This document shows, in pieces, positions 51,724 through 62,023 of a stretch of 64,000 nt of DNA. The position numbers were made by a program, and so were the translations under genes. The notes under the pieces are model-generated. The model ran no database searches. It saw only the letters and a list, made by a program, of their open reading frames with translations, and had not been told where the DNA came from. Every line of letters starts with the position of its first letter. Positions within the stretch are counted from its first letter, which is position 1. Location: positions 682,001 through 746,000 of the forward strand of contig NZ_JALGBI010000001.1 in assembly GCF_022809125.1 (NCBI RefSeq), in the 5' to 3' direction. The DNA is from Variovorax terrae (GTDB lineage: Bacteria; Pseudomonadota; Gammaproteobacteria; Burkholderiales; Burkholderiaceae_C).

Positions 51724-52452
51724 TCAGCGCCAGTGGCGGTAGCCGCCGCGGCCGCCATAGCCGCCGTAGTAGCCGAAGTTGAAGGACAGGCCCACGGGCG
51801 GGTAGTAGTAGGGCGCCGCCGAGTAGACCACGGGCGCCTGGTACACCACCGGGGGCTGCACGTAGGTGGTGGGCTGCACGTAGGTGGTGGGCTGCACGTA
51901 GGCCGGCTGCGGCGCATAGCCTGGCTGCACCAGGGTGTCGGCGGTCGGCGCCTGTACCGGCGGCTGGTCCGGGGCGACCGCGCCCACCGGCGTGACCTGC
52001 AGGCGCACATAGGCGCCGGGGTCTTGCGGCATCTGCACGCTGTACTGCTTGCCCGCGTATTCATAGACCACGTTGTAGGCCGTGGTGCGGTTCTCGTAGA
52101 AGGTCTGCGTCGTGCATTGCTGCACGTTCTGCACCTGGGTGCCGCCGCCTTCCACGTTGTTGCCCAGTAGCGCGCCGCCGATCATGCCCAGCATGGTGGC
52201 TGCTGCACGGCCGCCGCCCTGGCCCACGGCATTGCCCATGGCGCCGCCGGCGATCGCGCCGATGGCCGCGCCGGCGCCCGTCTTGGGCGCCTGGGTGACG
52301 ACCTGGCCGTTGTTGCAGACCTGGCGCGGCACCGCCACCTGCTGGATCACGGGCGTGCTGGAAATCACGCGGCCCATTTCCTGGGCGCTGGCGCCCGTGG
52401 CCACGCCGCCCAGGCCGGCGAGAACGGTGGTGATCAGGATGGTTTTCTTCAT
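51724..52452 (-). CDS. Glycine-zipper 2TM outer-membrane-type protein
   Basis: 242 residues. Signal peptide ending near TGASAQ, a glycine-zipper block (AGAAIGAIAGGAMGNAVGQGGGRAAATMLGMIGGALLGN) of the rickettsial 17-kDa antigen type, then a domain with YNVVYEYAGKQYSVQMPQDPG. The C-terminus is low complexity: tandem YVQPTT repeats and a Tyr/Gly-rich end. Probably anchored in the outer membrane; function unknown. The start at MKKTILI follows a good signal-peptide N-terminus. Confidence 0.83.
   Translation of the reverse strand: MKKTILITTVLAGLGGVATGASAQEMGRVISSTPVIQQVAVPRQVCNNGQVVTQAPKTGAGAAIGAIAGGAMGNAVGQGGGRAAATMLGMIGGALLGNNVEGGGTQVQNVQQCTTQTFYENRTTAYNVVYEYAGKQYSVQMPQDPGAYVRLQVTPVGAVAPDQPPVQAPTADTLVQPGYAPQPAYVQPTTYVQPTTYVQPPVVYQAPVVYSAAPYYYPPVGLSFNFGYYGGYGGRGGYRHWR
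51853..51900. repeat. 18-bp tandem repeat in the glycine-zipper gene
   Basis: The unit GGCTGCACGTAGGTGGTG occurs twice perfectly and about two-thirds of a third time; it encodes YVQPTT on the minus strand. Copy number could vary by slippage. Confidence 0.85.
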
Positions 52453-52553
52453 GTTGAGCCTCATTGGGTGACAGGCATGGTTCAAAGTCTAATCAGTCAG
52501 AGCGGTTTTGCCAGCCCAAGTTCAGTAAAGCCCGGGTAAAAGTTTGCATGGAC

Positions 52554-52907
52554 TCACGTCGCCGAGGCCCACCGGCTCCAGGCCGCCGCGTCGAAACCGA
52601 CCGTGGTCTGAGGGCCCCATTCCACCACCGGGCGCTTGATGACGCTGGGCTGGGCCAGCATCAGGGCCCGGGCGCTGGCGGCGTCCTGCACGGCGGCCTG
52701 GGTGGCCGGGTCGAGCCGGCGCCAGGTCGTGCCCTGGCGGTTGACGAGCTTTTCCCAGCCCACGCTGCCCAGCCACTGGTCGAGTTGCGGGCCGGGCACG
52801 CCCTGTTTCTTGTAGTCGTGGAACCGGTAGTCGACGCCGTGCTCCGCGAGCCAGGCGCGGGCCTTCTTGACGGTGTCGCAGTTGGGGATGCCGTAGACGG
52901 TGATCAT
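52554..52907 (-). CDS. ArsC/Spx-family thioredoxin-fold protein (YffB-like)
   Basis: 117 residues. It starts MITVYGIPNCDTVKKARAWL with a single active-site Cys, then VDYRFHDYKKQGVP and PSVIKRPVVEW, which includes the conserved Arg-Pro of the ArsC fold. The YffB branch lacks confirmed arsenate reductase activity. The ATG at 52907 is chosen from the family N-terminus. Divergent from folC, with about 100 bp between. Confidence 0.88.
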   Translation of the reverse strand: MITVYGIPNCDTVKKARAWLAEHGVDYRFHDYKKQGVPGPQLDQWLGSVGWEKLVNRQGTTWRRLDPATQAAVQDAASARALMLAQPSVIKRPVVEWGPQTTVGFDAAAWSRWASAT

Positions 52908-53005
52908 GGCCGGATGATACCGGCGCACCGCCGGGCGCCGGCACCGGGCTTTTTTGCCCCTGCGCGCCGGGCGGGAGGGCGTTCGCGGGGACAATGTGGC
53001 CCCGT

Positions 53006-54295
53006 ATGAACACACTGCAAGACTGGCTGGCCCACTGCGAGCGGCTGCACGCCAAGAACATCGACCTCGGCCTGGACCGCGTCAAGGCCGTGGCCGAGCG
53101 CATGGCGCTGCGCTTCGGCGGCACCGTGATCACCGTGGCCGGCACCAACGGCAAGGGCTCGACCTGCGCCATGCTCGAAGCCATCCTGCAGCAGGCGGGC
53201 TGGCGCACCGGGGTCTATACCTCGCCGCACCTGGTGCATTTCGAGGAGCGCTGCCGGCTCCAGGGCGAGATCGTGAAGGCGGACGACCTGGTGCCGCACT
53301 TCGCCCGCGTGGAGCAGGCCCGGGGCGAGGTCTCGCTGACCTATTTCGAGTTCTCCACGCTGGCCATCCTGAGCCTGATGGCCGCCTCCTCGCTCGATGT
53401 GGCGATCCTGGAGGTGGGCCTGGGCGGGCGGCTCGACGCGGTCAACATCATCGACGCCGACTGCGCGGTGATCACCAGCATCGCGCTCGACCACATGGAG
53501 TTTCTCGGGCCCGACCGCGAGAGCATCGGCCGCGAGAAGGCCGGCGTCATGCGCGCCGGCCGGCCGGTGGTGGTGAGCGACCCGGTGCCGCCGCAGTCGG
53601 TGCTGGACCACGCGGCGCAGCTCGGGGCCGACCTCTGGCGCATGGGCCGCGACTTCAACTTCTCGGGCGACAAGCAGCAGTGGAACTGGGCTGGCCGCGG
53701 CCGCCGCTACAGCGGCCTGGCCTACCCGGCGCTGCGCGGCGCCAACCAACTGGTCAACGCCTCGGGCGTGCTGGCGGCGCTGGAGGCGCTGCGCGACCGG
53801 GTGCCGGTGACGGCGCAGGCCGTGCGCAGCGGGCTGGCCCAGGTCGAGCTGCCGGGGCGCTTCCAGATCGTGCCGGGCCAGCCCACGCTGGTGCTGGACG
53901 TGGCGCACAACCCGCACTCGGTGGCGGCGCTGGCCGAGAACCTCGATGCGATGGGCTTCTACCCCACCACCCATGCCGTGTTCGGCGCGATGGCTGACAA
54001 GGACCTCGGCCCCATGCTGGCGCGCATCGGCCCGCAGGTGGACCGCTGGTACTTCACCGATCTGCCCACGCCGCGCGCCGAATCGGCCGCCCGCCTGCTG
54101 GCGCGCTGGCAGGCCCAGGAAACCCGTCGGGACGTGCTTGCAACTGCTTACCAGGAACCGCTGCAGGCCCTGCAGGCGGCCATCGCCGCCGCGGACCCCG
54201 CTGATAGAATTCTGGTCTTCGGATCGTTCTTCACGGTGGGCGGCGTCCTGAGGGACGGGGTACCTCGCCTCCACGCCAAACATCTGGGCCCCTGA
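53006..54295 (+). CDS. folC: Bifunctional dihydrofolate synthase/folylpolyglutamate synthase
   Basis: A 429-residue Mur-ligase-fold enzyme adding glutamate to dihydropteroate and folates. ATP loop GTNGKGST at 46-53, then YTSPHLVHFEERCR, EVGLGGRLDAVNI, ALDHMEFLG and VLDVAHNPHSV. A GTG four codons earlier is possible, but ATG 53006 fits the family. First gene of folC-dedD-cvpA-purF, the same order as in E. coli. Confidence 0.95.
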   Translation: MNTLQDWLAHCERLHAKNIDLGLDRVKAVAERMALRFGGTVITVAGTNGKGSTCAMLEAILQQAGWRTGVYTSPHLVHFEERCRLQGEIVKADDLVPHFARVEQARGEVSLTYFEFSTLAILSLMAASSLDVAILEVGLGGRLDAVNIIDADCAVITSIALDHMEFLGPDRESIGREKAGVMRAGRPVVVSDPVPPQSVLDHAAQLGADLWRMGRDFNFSGDKQQWNWAGRGRRYSGLAYPALRGANQLVNASGVLAALEALRDRVPVTAQAVRSGLAQVELPGRFQIVPGQPTLVLDVAHNPHSVAALAENLDAMGFYPTTHAVFGAMADKDLGPMLARIGPQVDRWYFTDLPTPRAESAARLLARWQAQETRRDVLATAYQEPLQALQAAIAAADPADRILVFGSFFTVGGVLRDGVPRLHAKHLGP

Positions 54296-54316
54296 GTCCA
54301 CACCAGACCACGCTTC

Positions 54317-55099
54317 ATGGCTTTCTTCAAGTTCCGCAAAGGTGGCAACGATCAGGCTGCCGCCCCCAGCCAGCCCGAAAGCATTGAGGCCATGCGCCGG
54401 CGTGCCAAGCACCGGCTGATCGGTGCGGCGGTGCTGGTGCTGCTGGGCGTGGTCGGGTTCCCGATGCTGTTCGACACGCAGCCCCGGCCGATCCCGGTGG
54501 ACATCCCGATCGAGATCCCCGACAAGGGCAAGGTCAAGCCGCTGGCGATTCCCGTTGCGCCGCCCCCGGTGGCCGCCGTCGCGCCACCGCCGGCCCGCAC
54601 CGCTTCGGCCGGCACGCCCGCGTCCAGCATTCCGGCCACGGCCAGCCTCAGCGCCAAGGAAGAGGTGGTGACGGCGAAGGCGGAGCCAAAAACAGAGCCA
54701 AAAGTGGCAGAGGTCCCTGTCGCACCGACATCTCCTGCTATCAAAAAAGAAGCAAAGCCGGAGCCCCGGCCCGAGCCCAAACCGGCCCCGAAGGCCGACG
54801 ACGGCGCCAAGGCGAAGGCCCTGCTCGAAGGCCGGGACGTCGAGAAGGCGGCCGGCGCCGACAAGGCCGAGGGCCGCTTCGTGGTGCAGGTGGGCGCGTT
54901 CGCCGACGTGGCCAAGGCGCGCGAGACCCGGCTCAAGGTGGAGAAATCGGGCCTGAAGACCTACACCCAGGTGGCGGACACCAAGGACGGCAAGCGCATC
55001 CGTGTGCGCGTGGGGCCGTTTGCCAGCAAGGCCGAGGCCGACAAGGCCGCCAGCAAGATCAAGGGGCTGGATTTACCGGCCGCGATCCTCACCTTGTAG
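54317..55099 (+). CDS. dedD: SPOR-domain cell-division protein, DedD-like
   Basis: 260 residues. Cytoplasmic N-terminus, one membrane helix (HRLIGAAVLVLLGVVGFPMLF, followed by DTQPRPIPVDIPI), a long Pro/Ala/Lys linker, and a C-terminal SPOR domain (GRFVVQVGAFADVAKARETRLKVE) that binds denuded septal peptidoglycan. Residues of about 123-146 in the linker are encoded by a family A dyad repeat, in frame; the linker should tolerate it. Position between folC and cvpA supports DedD identity. Confidence 0.9.
   Translation: MAFFKFRKGGNDQAAAPSQPESIEAMRRRAKHRLIGAAVLVLLGVVGFPMLFDTQPRPIPVDIPIEIPDKGKVKPLAIPVAPPPVAAVAPPPARTASAGTPASSIPATASLSAKEEVVTAKAEPKTEPKVAEVPVAPTSPAIKKEAKPEPRPEPKPAPKADDGAKAKALLEGRDVEKAAGADKAEGRFVVQVGAFADVAKARETRLKVEKSGLKTYTQVADTKDGKRIRVRVGPFASKAEADKAASKIKGLDLPAAILTL
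54683..54753. repeat. Short dyad repeat, family A, inside the SPOR protein gene (in frame)
   Basis: GAGCCAAAAACAGAGCCAAA, GGCAGAGGTCCCTGTCGC, GACATCTCCTGCTATCAAAA, AAGAAGC. A diverged copy with A-rich stretches unlike its surroundings; translated in the Pro/Lys-rich linker. Confidence 0.7.
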
Positions 55100-55112
55100 G
55101 GTGAGTGCCTGG

Positions 55113-55598
55113 ATGGCTGCGCTGGACTGGGTCTTCGTGGCCGTGCTGCTGGCGTCCCTGGTGCTGGGCGCCTGGCGCGGCCTGGTGTACGAGGTGATGT
55201 CGGCGCTGGGCTGGGTGGTGGCCTTCGTGCTGGCGCAGTGGTTTGCGCCCGAGGTGGCGGCCCGGCTGCCGATGGCGGGCGCGGCGGAGCCGGTCCGCTA
55301 TGCGGCGGGCTTCGTGCTGGTGTTCGTGGCGGCCGCGTTCGCCGCCGGCCTGCTGGCCTGGCTGACCAAGAAGCTGGTCGAGGCCATCGGCCTGCGCCCG
55401 GTGGACCGCACGCTGGGCGCGGCGTTCGGGCTGGTGCGTGGCGTGGTGCTGCTGCTGGCCGCCGCCGTGGTGATGAACATGACGCCGCTCAAAAGCAGCG
55501 AATGGTGGCAGGAGTCGAAGGGCGCCGAGGTGAGCACGGCGGCGCTCAAGGGTTTGAAGCCGGTATTGCCGGAAGATTTTGGAAGCTATCTTCCATGA
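55113..55598 (+). CDS. cvpA: CvpA family membrane protein
   Basis: 161 residues with four hydrophobic helices, starting LDWVFVAVLLASLVLGAWRGLVYE, the CvpA signature, and AFGLVRGVVLLLAAAVV later. Named for colicin V production in E. coli; its actual role is envelope-related. It lies directly upstream of purF, as in many proteobacteria. A GTG four codons earlier is an alternative start. Confidence 0.9.
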   Translation: MAALDWVFVAVLLASLVLGAWRGLVYEVMSALGWVVAFVLAQWFAPEVAARLPMAGAAEPVRYAAGFVLVFVAAAFAAGLLAWLTKKLVEAIGLRPVDRTLGAAFGLVRGVVLLLAAAVVMNMTPLKSSEWWQESKGAEVSTAALKGLKPVLPEDFGSYLP

Positions 55599-55608
55599 GG
55601 TTCGTTCA

Positions 55609-57111
<1,503 letters not shown>

Positions 57112-57113
57112 CC

Positions 57114-58325
57114 ATGGCCCGCCGCCCCCTGCCCGACACGCTGCACCGGGACACGCTGGCCGTGCGCGCCGCGGTCGACGCCAGCCAGTACGGCGAGAAC
57201 TCCGAGGCCCTGTACCTCACCAGCAGCTTCACGCAGCCCGACAGCGAAACGGCGGCCCGCCGCTTTGCCGGCGAAGAGGACGGCTACATCTACTCGCGCT
57301 TCACCAACCCCACCGTGGCCAGCATGGAAAAGCGCCTGGCCGCGCTGGAGGGCACTGAGGCCTGCATCGGCACCGCCAGCGGCATGAGCGCCATCCTGCT
57401 GCTGTGCATGGGCCTGCTCAAGGCGGGCGACCACGTGGTGTGCTCGCGTTCGGTGTTCGGCTCCACCCTCAAGCTGATCGGCAGCGAGTTTGGCAAGTTC
57501 GGGGTGCAGAGCAGCTTCGTTTCGCAGACCGACCTGGCCGAGTGGAAGAACGCCATGCGGCCCAACACGCGGCTGCTGTTCGCCGAGACGCCGACCAACC
57601 CGCTGACCGATGTGTGCGACATCCGAGCGCTGGCCGACATCGCGCACAACGCGGGCGCGCTGCTGGCCGTGGACAACTGCTTTTGCTCACCGGCGCTGCA
57701 GCAGCCGGCGAAGTTCGGCGCCGACATCATCATCCATTCGGGCACCAAGTACCTCGACGGCCAGGGCCGCGTGGTGGCCGGCGCGCTGTGCGCGAGCGAA
57801 AAACTGGTGCGCGAGACCTTCATTCCCGTGATGCGCAGCGCCGGCATGAGCCTGTCGCCGTTCAACGCCTGGGTCGTGCTCAAGGGCATGGAGACGCTGG
57901 GCATCCGCATGGAGGCGCAGTCGGCGCGCGCGCTGGAGCTGGCGCGCTGGCTCGAAGCGCACCCCCGGGTCGAGCGCGTCTACTATCCCGGCCTCGCCAG
58001 CCACGCGCAGCATGAACTCGCCATGGCGCAGCAATCGGGCCAGGGCGGGGCGGTGGTGTCCTTCGACGTGAAGGGCACCGACCCAGGCCAGGCGCGCAAG
58101 AACGCCTTTCACGTGATCGACTCGACGCGCCTGCTGTCTGTCACGGCCAACCTGGGCGACGTGAAGACCATCATCACCCAGCCCGCCAGCACCTCGCATG
58201 GCCGGCTGACTGAAGCCCAGCGCCAGGCCGCGGGCATCCGGCAGAACCTGGTCCGCGTGGCCGTGGGCCTGGAGCATCTTGACGACTTGAAGGCCGACCT
58301 CGCGCTCGGCCTGGACACTCTCTGA
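57114..58325 (+). CDS. metZ: O-succinylhomoserine sulfhydrylase
   Basis: A 403-residue PLP enzyme of the Cys/Met metabolism family, making homocysteine from O-succinylhomoserine and sulfide. Family signatures are LTSSFTQPDSETAARRFAGEEDGYIYSR, GTASGMSAILL, ETPTNPL and the PLP lysine in IIHSGTKYLDGQG. In beta-proteobacteria metZ regularly follows purF, which supports this over cystathionine gamma-synthase. It abuts gltX with no gap. Confidence 0.93.
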   Translation: MARRPLPDTLHRDTLAVRAAVDASQYGENSEALYLTSSFTQPDSETAARRFAGEEDGYIYSRFTNPTVASMEKRLAALEGTEACIGTASGMSAILLLCMGLLKAGDHVVCSRSVFGSTLKLIGSEFGKFGVQSSFVSQTDLAEWKNAMRPNTRLLFAETPTNPLTDVCDIRALADIAHNAGALLAVDNCFCSPALQQPAKFGADIIIHSGTKYLDGQGRVVAGALCASEKLVRETFIPVMRSAGMSLSPFNAWVVLKGMETLGIRMEAQSARALELARWLEAHPRVERVYYPGLASHAQHELAMAQQSGQGGAVVSFDVKGTDPGQARKNAFHVIDSTRLLSVTANLGDVKTIITQPASTSHGRLTEAQRQAAGIRQNLVRVAVGLEHLDDLKADLALGLDTL

Positions 58326-59711
58326 ATGACAAAAATACGCACCCGCTTCGCCCCGTCGCCGACGGGCTTCATCCATCTGGGCAACATCCGCTCGGCGCTG
58401 TACCCGTGGGCCTTTGCCCGCGCCACCGGCGGCGACTTCATCCTGCGCATCGAAGACACCGACCTGGAGCGCTCGACCCAGGCCGCGGTCGATGTGATCA
58501 TCGAAGGCATGGCCTGGCTGGGCCTGGACCACGATGAAGGCCCGTTCTACCAGATGCAGCGCATGGACCGCTACAAGGCGGTGCTGGCCGGGATGCAGGC
58601 CGCGGGCCACGTCTACCCCTGCTACATGAGCGTGGCCGAACTCGACGCGCTGCGCGAGAAGCAGATGGCTGCCAAGGAAAAACCGCGCTACGACGGCACC
58701 TGGCGGCCCGAGCCCGGCAAGACACTGCCGCCAGTGCCCGAAGGCGTCAAGCCGGTGCTGCGCTTCAAGAATCCGCAGGGCGGTGTGGTGGCCTGGGACG
58801 ACAAGGTGAAGGGCCGCATCGAGATCAGCAACGACGAACTCGACGATCTCGTGATCGCGCGGCCCGACGGCACGCCCACCTACAACTTCTGCGTGGTGGT
58901 GGACGACATCGACATGGCCATCACCCACGTCATCCGCGGCGACGACCACGTGAACAACACGCCGCGCCAGATCAACATCTTCCGGGCGCTGGGCCAGGAG
59001 CCGCCGGTGTACGCCCATCTGCCCACGGTGCTCAACGAGCAGGGCGAGAAGATGAGCAAGCGCAACGGCGCCAAGCCCGTGACGCAGTACCGTGACGAAG
59101 GCTTCCTGCCCGATGCCATGGTCAACTACCTCGCGCGCCTGGGCTGGAGCCACGGCGACGACGAGATCTTCAGCCGCGCGCAGTTTCTCGAGTGGTTCAA
59201 CCTCGACCACCTGGGCCGCAGCGCCGCGCAGTTCGACGAAGCCAAGCTGCGCTGGGTCAACGCCCAGCACCTCAAGGCGATGGCGGGCGAGGCCCTGGCG
59301 CCGCTGGTGGCGGCGCAGCTGCAACAGCGCGGCCTGGCGGCCGATGCGCGCCTGCCGGCGATCTGCGACCTGTTCAAGGACCGCTGCGAAACCACTGTGG
59401 CACTGGCCGGCTGGGCGGCGGCCTTCTACGGCGATGTGCAGGCCCGGCCCGAGGAGCAGGCGCAGCATGTGACGGACGCCGTCAAGCCCGCACTGGCGCT
59501 GCTGGCGGACAAGCTGGCCGGCTGTGAATGGGACAAGGTCGCCATTGCCGCGGCCATCAAGGATGTGCTGGCAGCCCATGGCCTGAAGATGCCGCAACTG
59601 GCCATGCCGGTGCGCGTGCTGGTCATGGGAACGGCGCAAACTCCGTCGCTGGATGCGGTGCTGGCACTGTTCACGCGCGAAATTGTGCTGAGCCGCTTGA
59701 AAGCCGTTTAA
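58326..59711 (+). CDS. gltX: Glutamyl-tRNA synthetase
   Basis: A 461-residue class I synthetase. The HIGH-type motif is HLGN at 17-20 ([15 protein letters not shown]), with [14 protein letters not shown], and the KMSKR loop is in [14 protein letters not shown]. The C-terminal anticodon-binding region is helical, as in the family. It starts on the base after the metZ stop, so it is the last gene of the folC-to-gltX run. A tRNA-Glu gene follows about 200 bp downstream. Confidence 0.96.
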   Translation: MTKIRTRFAPSPTGFIHLGNIRSALYPWAFARATGGDFILRIEDTDLERSTQAAVDVIIEGMAWLGLDHDEGPFYQMQRMDRYKAVLAGMQAAGHVYPCYMSVAELDALREKQMAAKEKPRYDGTWRPEPGKTLPPVPEGVKPVLRFKNPQGGVVAWDDKVKGRIEISNDELDDLVIARPDGTPTYNFCVVVDDIDMAITHVIRGDDHVNNTPRQINIFRALGQEPPVYAHLPTVLNEQGEKMSKRNGAKPVTQYRDEGFLPDAMVNYLARLGWSHGDDEIFSRAQFLEWFNLDHLGRSAAQFDEAKLRWVNAQHLKAMAGEALAPLVAAQLQQRGLAADARLPAICDLFKDRCETTVALAGWAAAFYGDVQARPEEQAQHVTDAVKPALALLADKLAGCEWDKVAIAAAIKDVLAAHGLKMPQLAMPVRVLVMGTAQTPSLDAVLALFTREIVLSRLKAV

Positions 59712-59726
59712 TTTTCGCGCTATAAT
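59697..59726 (+). promoter_or_regulatory. Sigma-70 promoter for the tRNA cluster
   Basis: TTGAAA (59697-59702) and a perfect TATAAT (59721-59726) with an 18-bp spacer, overlapping the end of gltX and preceding tRNA-Ala by about 50 bp. Confidence 0.8.
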
Positions 59727-59774
59727 TCGAGGCTCAGAGATTGACGACATAGCAGAACGCTGTGACGGAAATAC

Positions 59775-59850
<76 letters not shown>

Positions 59851-59906
59851 CTGATCTCTGAGAAGGAAAGTTGCCAACCCGGTTGGCAGGGAAGTTCCAA
59901 GGTTTT

Positions 59907-59982
59907 GACCCTATCGTCTAGAGGCCTAGGACATCACCCTTTCACGGTGAGTACCGGGGTTCGAATCCCCGTAGGGTCGCCA
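59907..59982 (+). tRNA. tRNA-Glu (anticodon UUC)
   Basis: 76 nt. Acceptor GACCCTA/TAGGGTC, anticodon loop CTTTCAC, T-arm GGGGTTCGAATCCCC, discriminator G and encoded CCA. Confidence 0.98.
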
Positions 59983-60050
59983 GATTTCACCTCGGTGAAC
60001 AAGGCACAAGTCGACAGCACTTGGCTCGCAAGAGCGAACGCTGTCTACCA

Positions 60051-60127
60051 GGAGTGGTAGTTCAGTTGGTTAGAATACCGGCCTGTCACGCCGGGGGTCG
60101 CGGGTTCGAGTCCCGTCCACTCCGCCA
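60051..60127 (+). tRNA. tRNA-Asp (anticodon GUC)
   Basis: 77 nt. Acceptor GGAGTGG/CCACTCC, D-arm GTTCAGTTGGTTAGAAT, anticodon loop CTGTCAC, T-arm GCGGGTTCGAGTCCCGT, encoded CCA. Confidence 0.98.
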
Positions 60128-60132
60128 AATGT

Positions 60133-60170
60133 AAAAAAGCCGTTGATTTTCAACGGCTTTTTTCTTTTTT
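60133..60170 (+). terminator. Terminator of the tRNA cluster
   Basis: Stem AAGCCGTTGA/TCAACGGCTT with a TTT loop, preceded by A-run and followed by TTTTTTCTTTTTT. Confidence 0.95.
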
Positions 60171-60462
60171 GTCACGCAACGGGTGTCCCAAGCCGGTGTC
60201 TCATTTTTTGGGAATACGGTCTTGAAACTTGCTTCACATCTTGCAATATCACGTCACAGTGCGTGAGCAGTGCCAAGCGATTGCTCAGACGAACCAAAGG
60301 GTGCTGCCAAGCTCGGCGGTCTCTCTTTGATGGAACACGGATGCAGGCGCACCGCGAACGTCGGCTTTCGGGGCGGTTTCTGCAGTGCGACCGACTGCTA
60401 CCAGCTGCGACTGGCGCGGAAACGATCAAGCCGTACCGATTTCGATGACGGCCGCGATGTGA
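60171..60462. other. Low-GC non-coding stretch after the tRNAs
   Basis: Clearly less GC-rich than everything to its left. Short open frames on both strands lack ribosome sites and coding bias. Fragments such as GCGAACGTCGGCTTTCGGGG look like degenerate intergenic DNA. No integrase and no repeat of a tRNA 3' end is seen. Confidence 0.5.
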
Positions 60463-61689
60463 CTACTTCGGCGTGAGCCGATACAAGCCGCCCTCGTGAT
60501 CGTCCTCGATCAACCACAGTGCGCCATCCGGCGCTTGCGCGACGTCACGGACGCGAAAGCCCACCGTCCAGTGCTCGGCCGGTGTCGCGGCTGCGCCGTG
60601 CACCTCGATCCGATGCAGGGCGCGGCTGACGAGGCCGGTCGCGAACGCCGAGCCCTGCCACTGCGGAAACATCGCGCCGCTGTAGAACATCAGGTTGCCG
60701 GGCGCGAGCACAGGCGTCCAGTAGATCACGGGCTTGGCGAGGTCGGGGCGTGTGTCGGGGCTGGCGATGGGCACGCCGTCGTAGTTCACCGCATACGAGA
60801 CCAAGGGCCAACCGTAGTTCTTGCCCGGCTCGATCAGGTTGAGTTCGTCGCCGCCGCGCGGCCCGTGTTCGAGTTCCCAAAGACGGCCATCCGGCGCGAA
60901 CGCGAGGCCGTAGGGTGTGCGATGCCCCGAGGTCCAGGTCTCGGAGGGCGTCAGATTGGGGCCGTCAAAGACATAGGTGCGCACGACCGGCGCGGTCTTG
61001 GCGGCCTCCGTATCTCTGGGCGGATCGATCACCGGGACCGACCGTGCGCCGGTCTGGCCCGCCTTGGGGTTGCCGGGCGCAGGCTGGCCGTCCAGGGTCA
61101 GCCGCAGGATCTTGCCGGCCGGCTGGTTCGGGTCCTGGGCGGGGGTCATGCGCTGCCGATCACCGACCGTGAGGAAGAGAAACTTCTGGTCCGGCGAAAA
61201 GGCCACGGCAGCGCCCACCTGGCCCCCCTTGCCCTTGATCGGGTCGTGCCAGAGGGCCTTCAGGTCCTCCAGCACGGCTGTGCCGGAGCCGATCCTGAGC
61301 GTTGCGCGTGCGAGCGCCAGGCTCGAGGTGCCCGGGATCGGTCCGGGCTCCGAATAGGTCAGGTAGATCGCCCCATCGCTCGAATAGGACGGGGCCAGGT
61401 AGACGCCCAGCAGGCCGTTCTGATTCTCGTACAGCACCGGCGGCACGCCAGTGACTTCGAGCTTCTGCCCGGATGGGGTCGCGAGGAAGAGCTTGCCGAT
61501 CTTCTCGGTGATCAGCATGCGTCCGTCAGGCAGAAAGGCAATGCGCCAAGGCAGATCGAACTGCGCGACCTTCGTGAGCTTGAACGGAGGCGATGGGGTG
61601 GGGGGCAGCGTTCCGGCGTTGATCTGCGCCACCCCGGACGTTGCCCCGAAGAGCAACCAAGGGATGAGTCCGAATGTCGGGAGTTGCAT
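60463..61689 (-). CDS. PQQ-dependent sugar dehydrogenase family protein
   Basis: A 408-residue secreted six-bladed beta-propeller of the glucose/sorbosone dehydrogenase family (YliI/Asd-like). Signal peptide at the start (PTFGLIPWLLFGATSGVAQ), then LPWRIAFLPDGRMLITEKIGKL, GRLWELEHGPRGGDELNLIEPGKNYGWPLVSY and the closing DGALWLIEDDHEGGLYRL. GAGGAG six bases upstream fixes the start at 61689. Expected in the periplasm, oxidising aldose sugars with PQQ. It is the first gene after the composition change. Confidence 0.9.
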   Translation of the reverse strand: MQLPTFGLIPWLLFGATSGVAQINAGTLPPTPSPPFKLTKVAQFDLPWRIAFLPDGRMLITEKIGKLFLATPSGQKLEVTGVPPVLYENQNGLLGVYLAPSYSSDGAIYLTYSEPGPIPGTSSLALARATLRIGSGTAVLEDLKALWHDPIKGKGGQVGAAVAFSPDQKFLFLTVGDRQRMTPAQDPNQPAGKILRLTLDGQPAPGNPKAGQTGARSVPVIDPPRDTEAAKTAPVVRTYVFDGPNLTPSETWTSGHRTPYGLAFAPDGRLWELEHGPRGGDELNLIEPGKNYGWPLVSYAVNYDGVPIASPDTRPDLAKPVIYWTPVLAPGNLMFYSGAMFPQWQGSAFATGLVSRALHRIEVHGAAATPAEHWTVGFRVRDVAQAPDGALWLIEDDHEGGLYRLTPK

Positions 61690-62023
61690 GCTTGGCTCCT
61701 CAGTGGGTCGTCCGAAGAGTATCCGACGATCGTGGAAGCAGTGCCAAGCACCGGGCCATCGGTGCAACGAGGGCTGAGCCTCGCTTTCCGGGACGTCTGC
61801 CGCTTGCGTTTCTGAAAACCGGCCCTCACCAATGACAGCTTGTGGCCGGCTGTTGCCATTCGGCGCATGGGCAATTCCTTAGAACGCTTTATTGTCGTTA
61901 GCTGGCCTGGCTGGCAAGTGATGGCTCTTGACCCGGAGCGGACGTCCTCACGGCCAGCTATCCCCCTTTCTGGCCAAGGCTGACCATGACGCCAAGCGGA
62001 GTCAGCTGGCCGCAACTATGAGA
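61690..62023. other. Intergenic region with no gene recognised
   Basis: Between two minus-strand genes. Small reading frames lack start signals. It contains GACCCGGAGCGGACGTCC-type sequence and AGCTGGCC repeated at both sides of a 60-bp stretch, but no clear element. Confidence 0.5.

Noticed and set aside
51853-51900. CRISPR array
   Set aside because: Contiguous 18-bp units without spacers, inside a protein gene; no other regularly spaced repeats or cas genes in the window.
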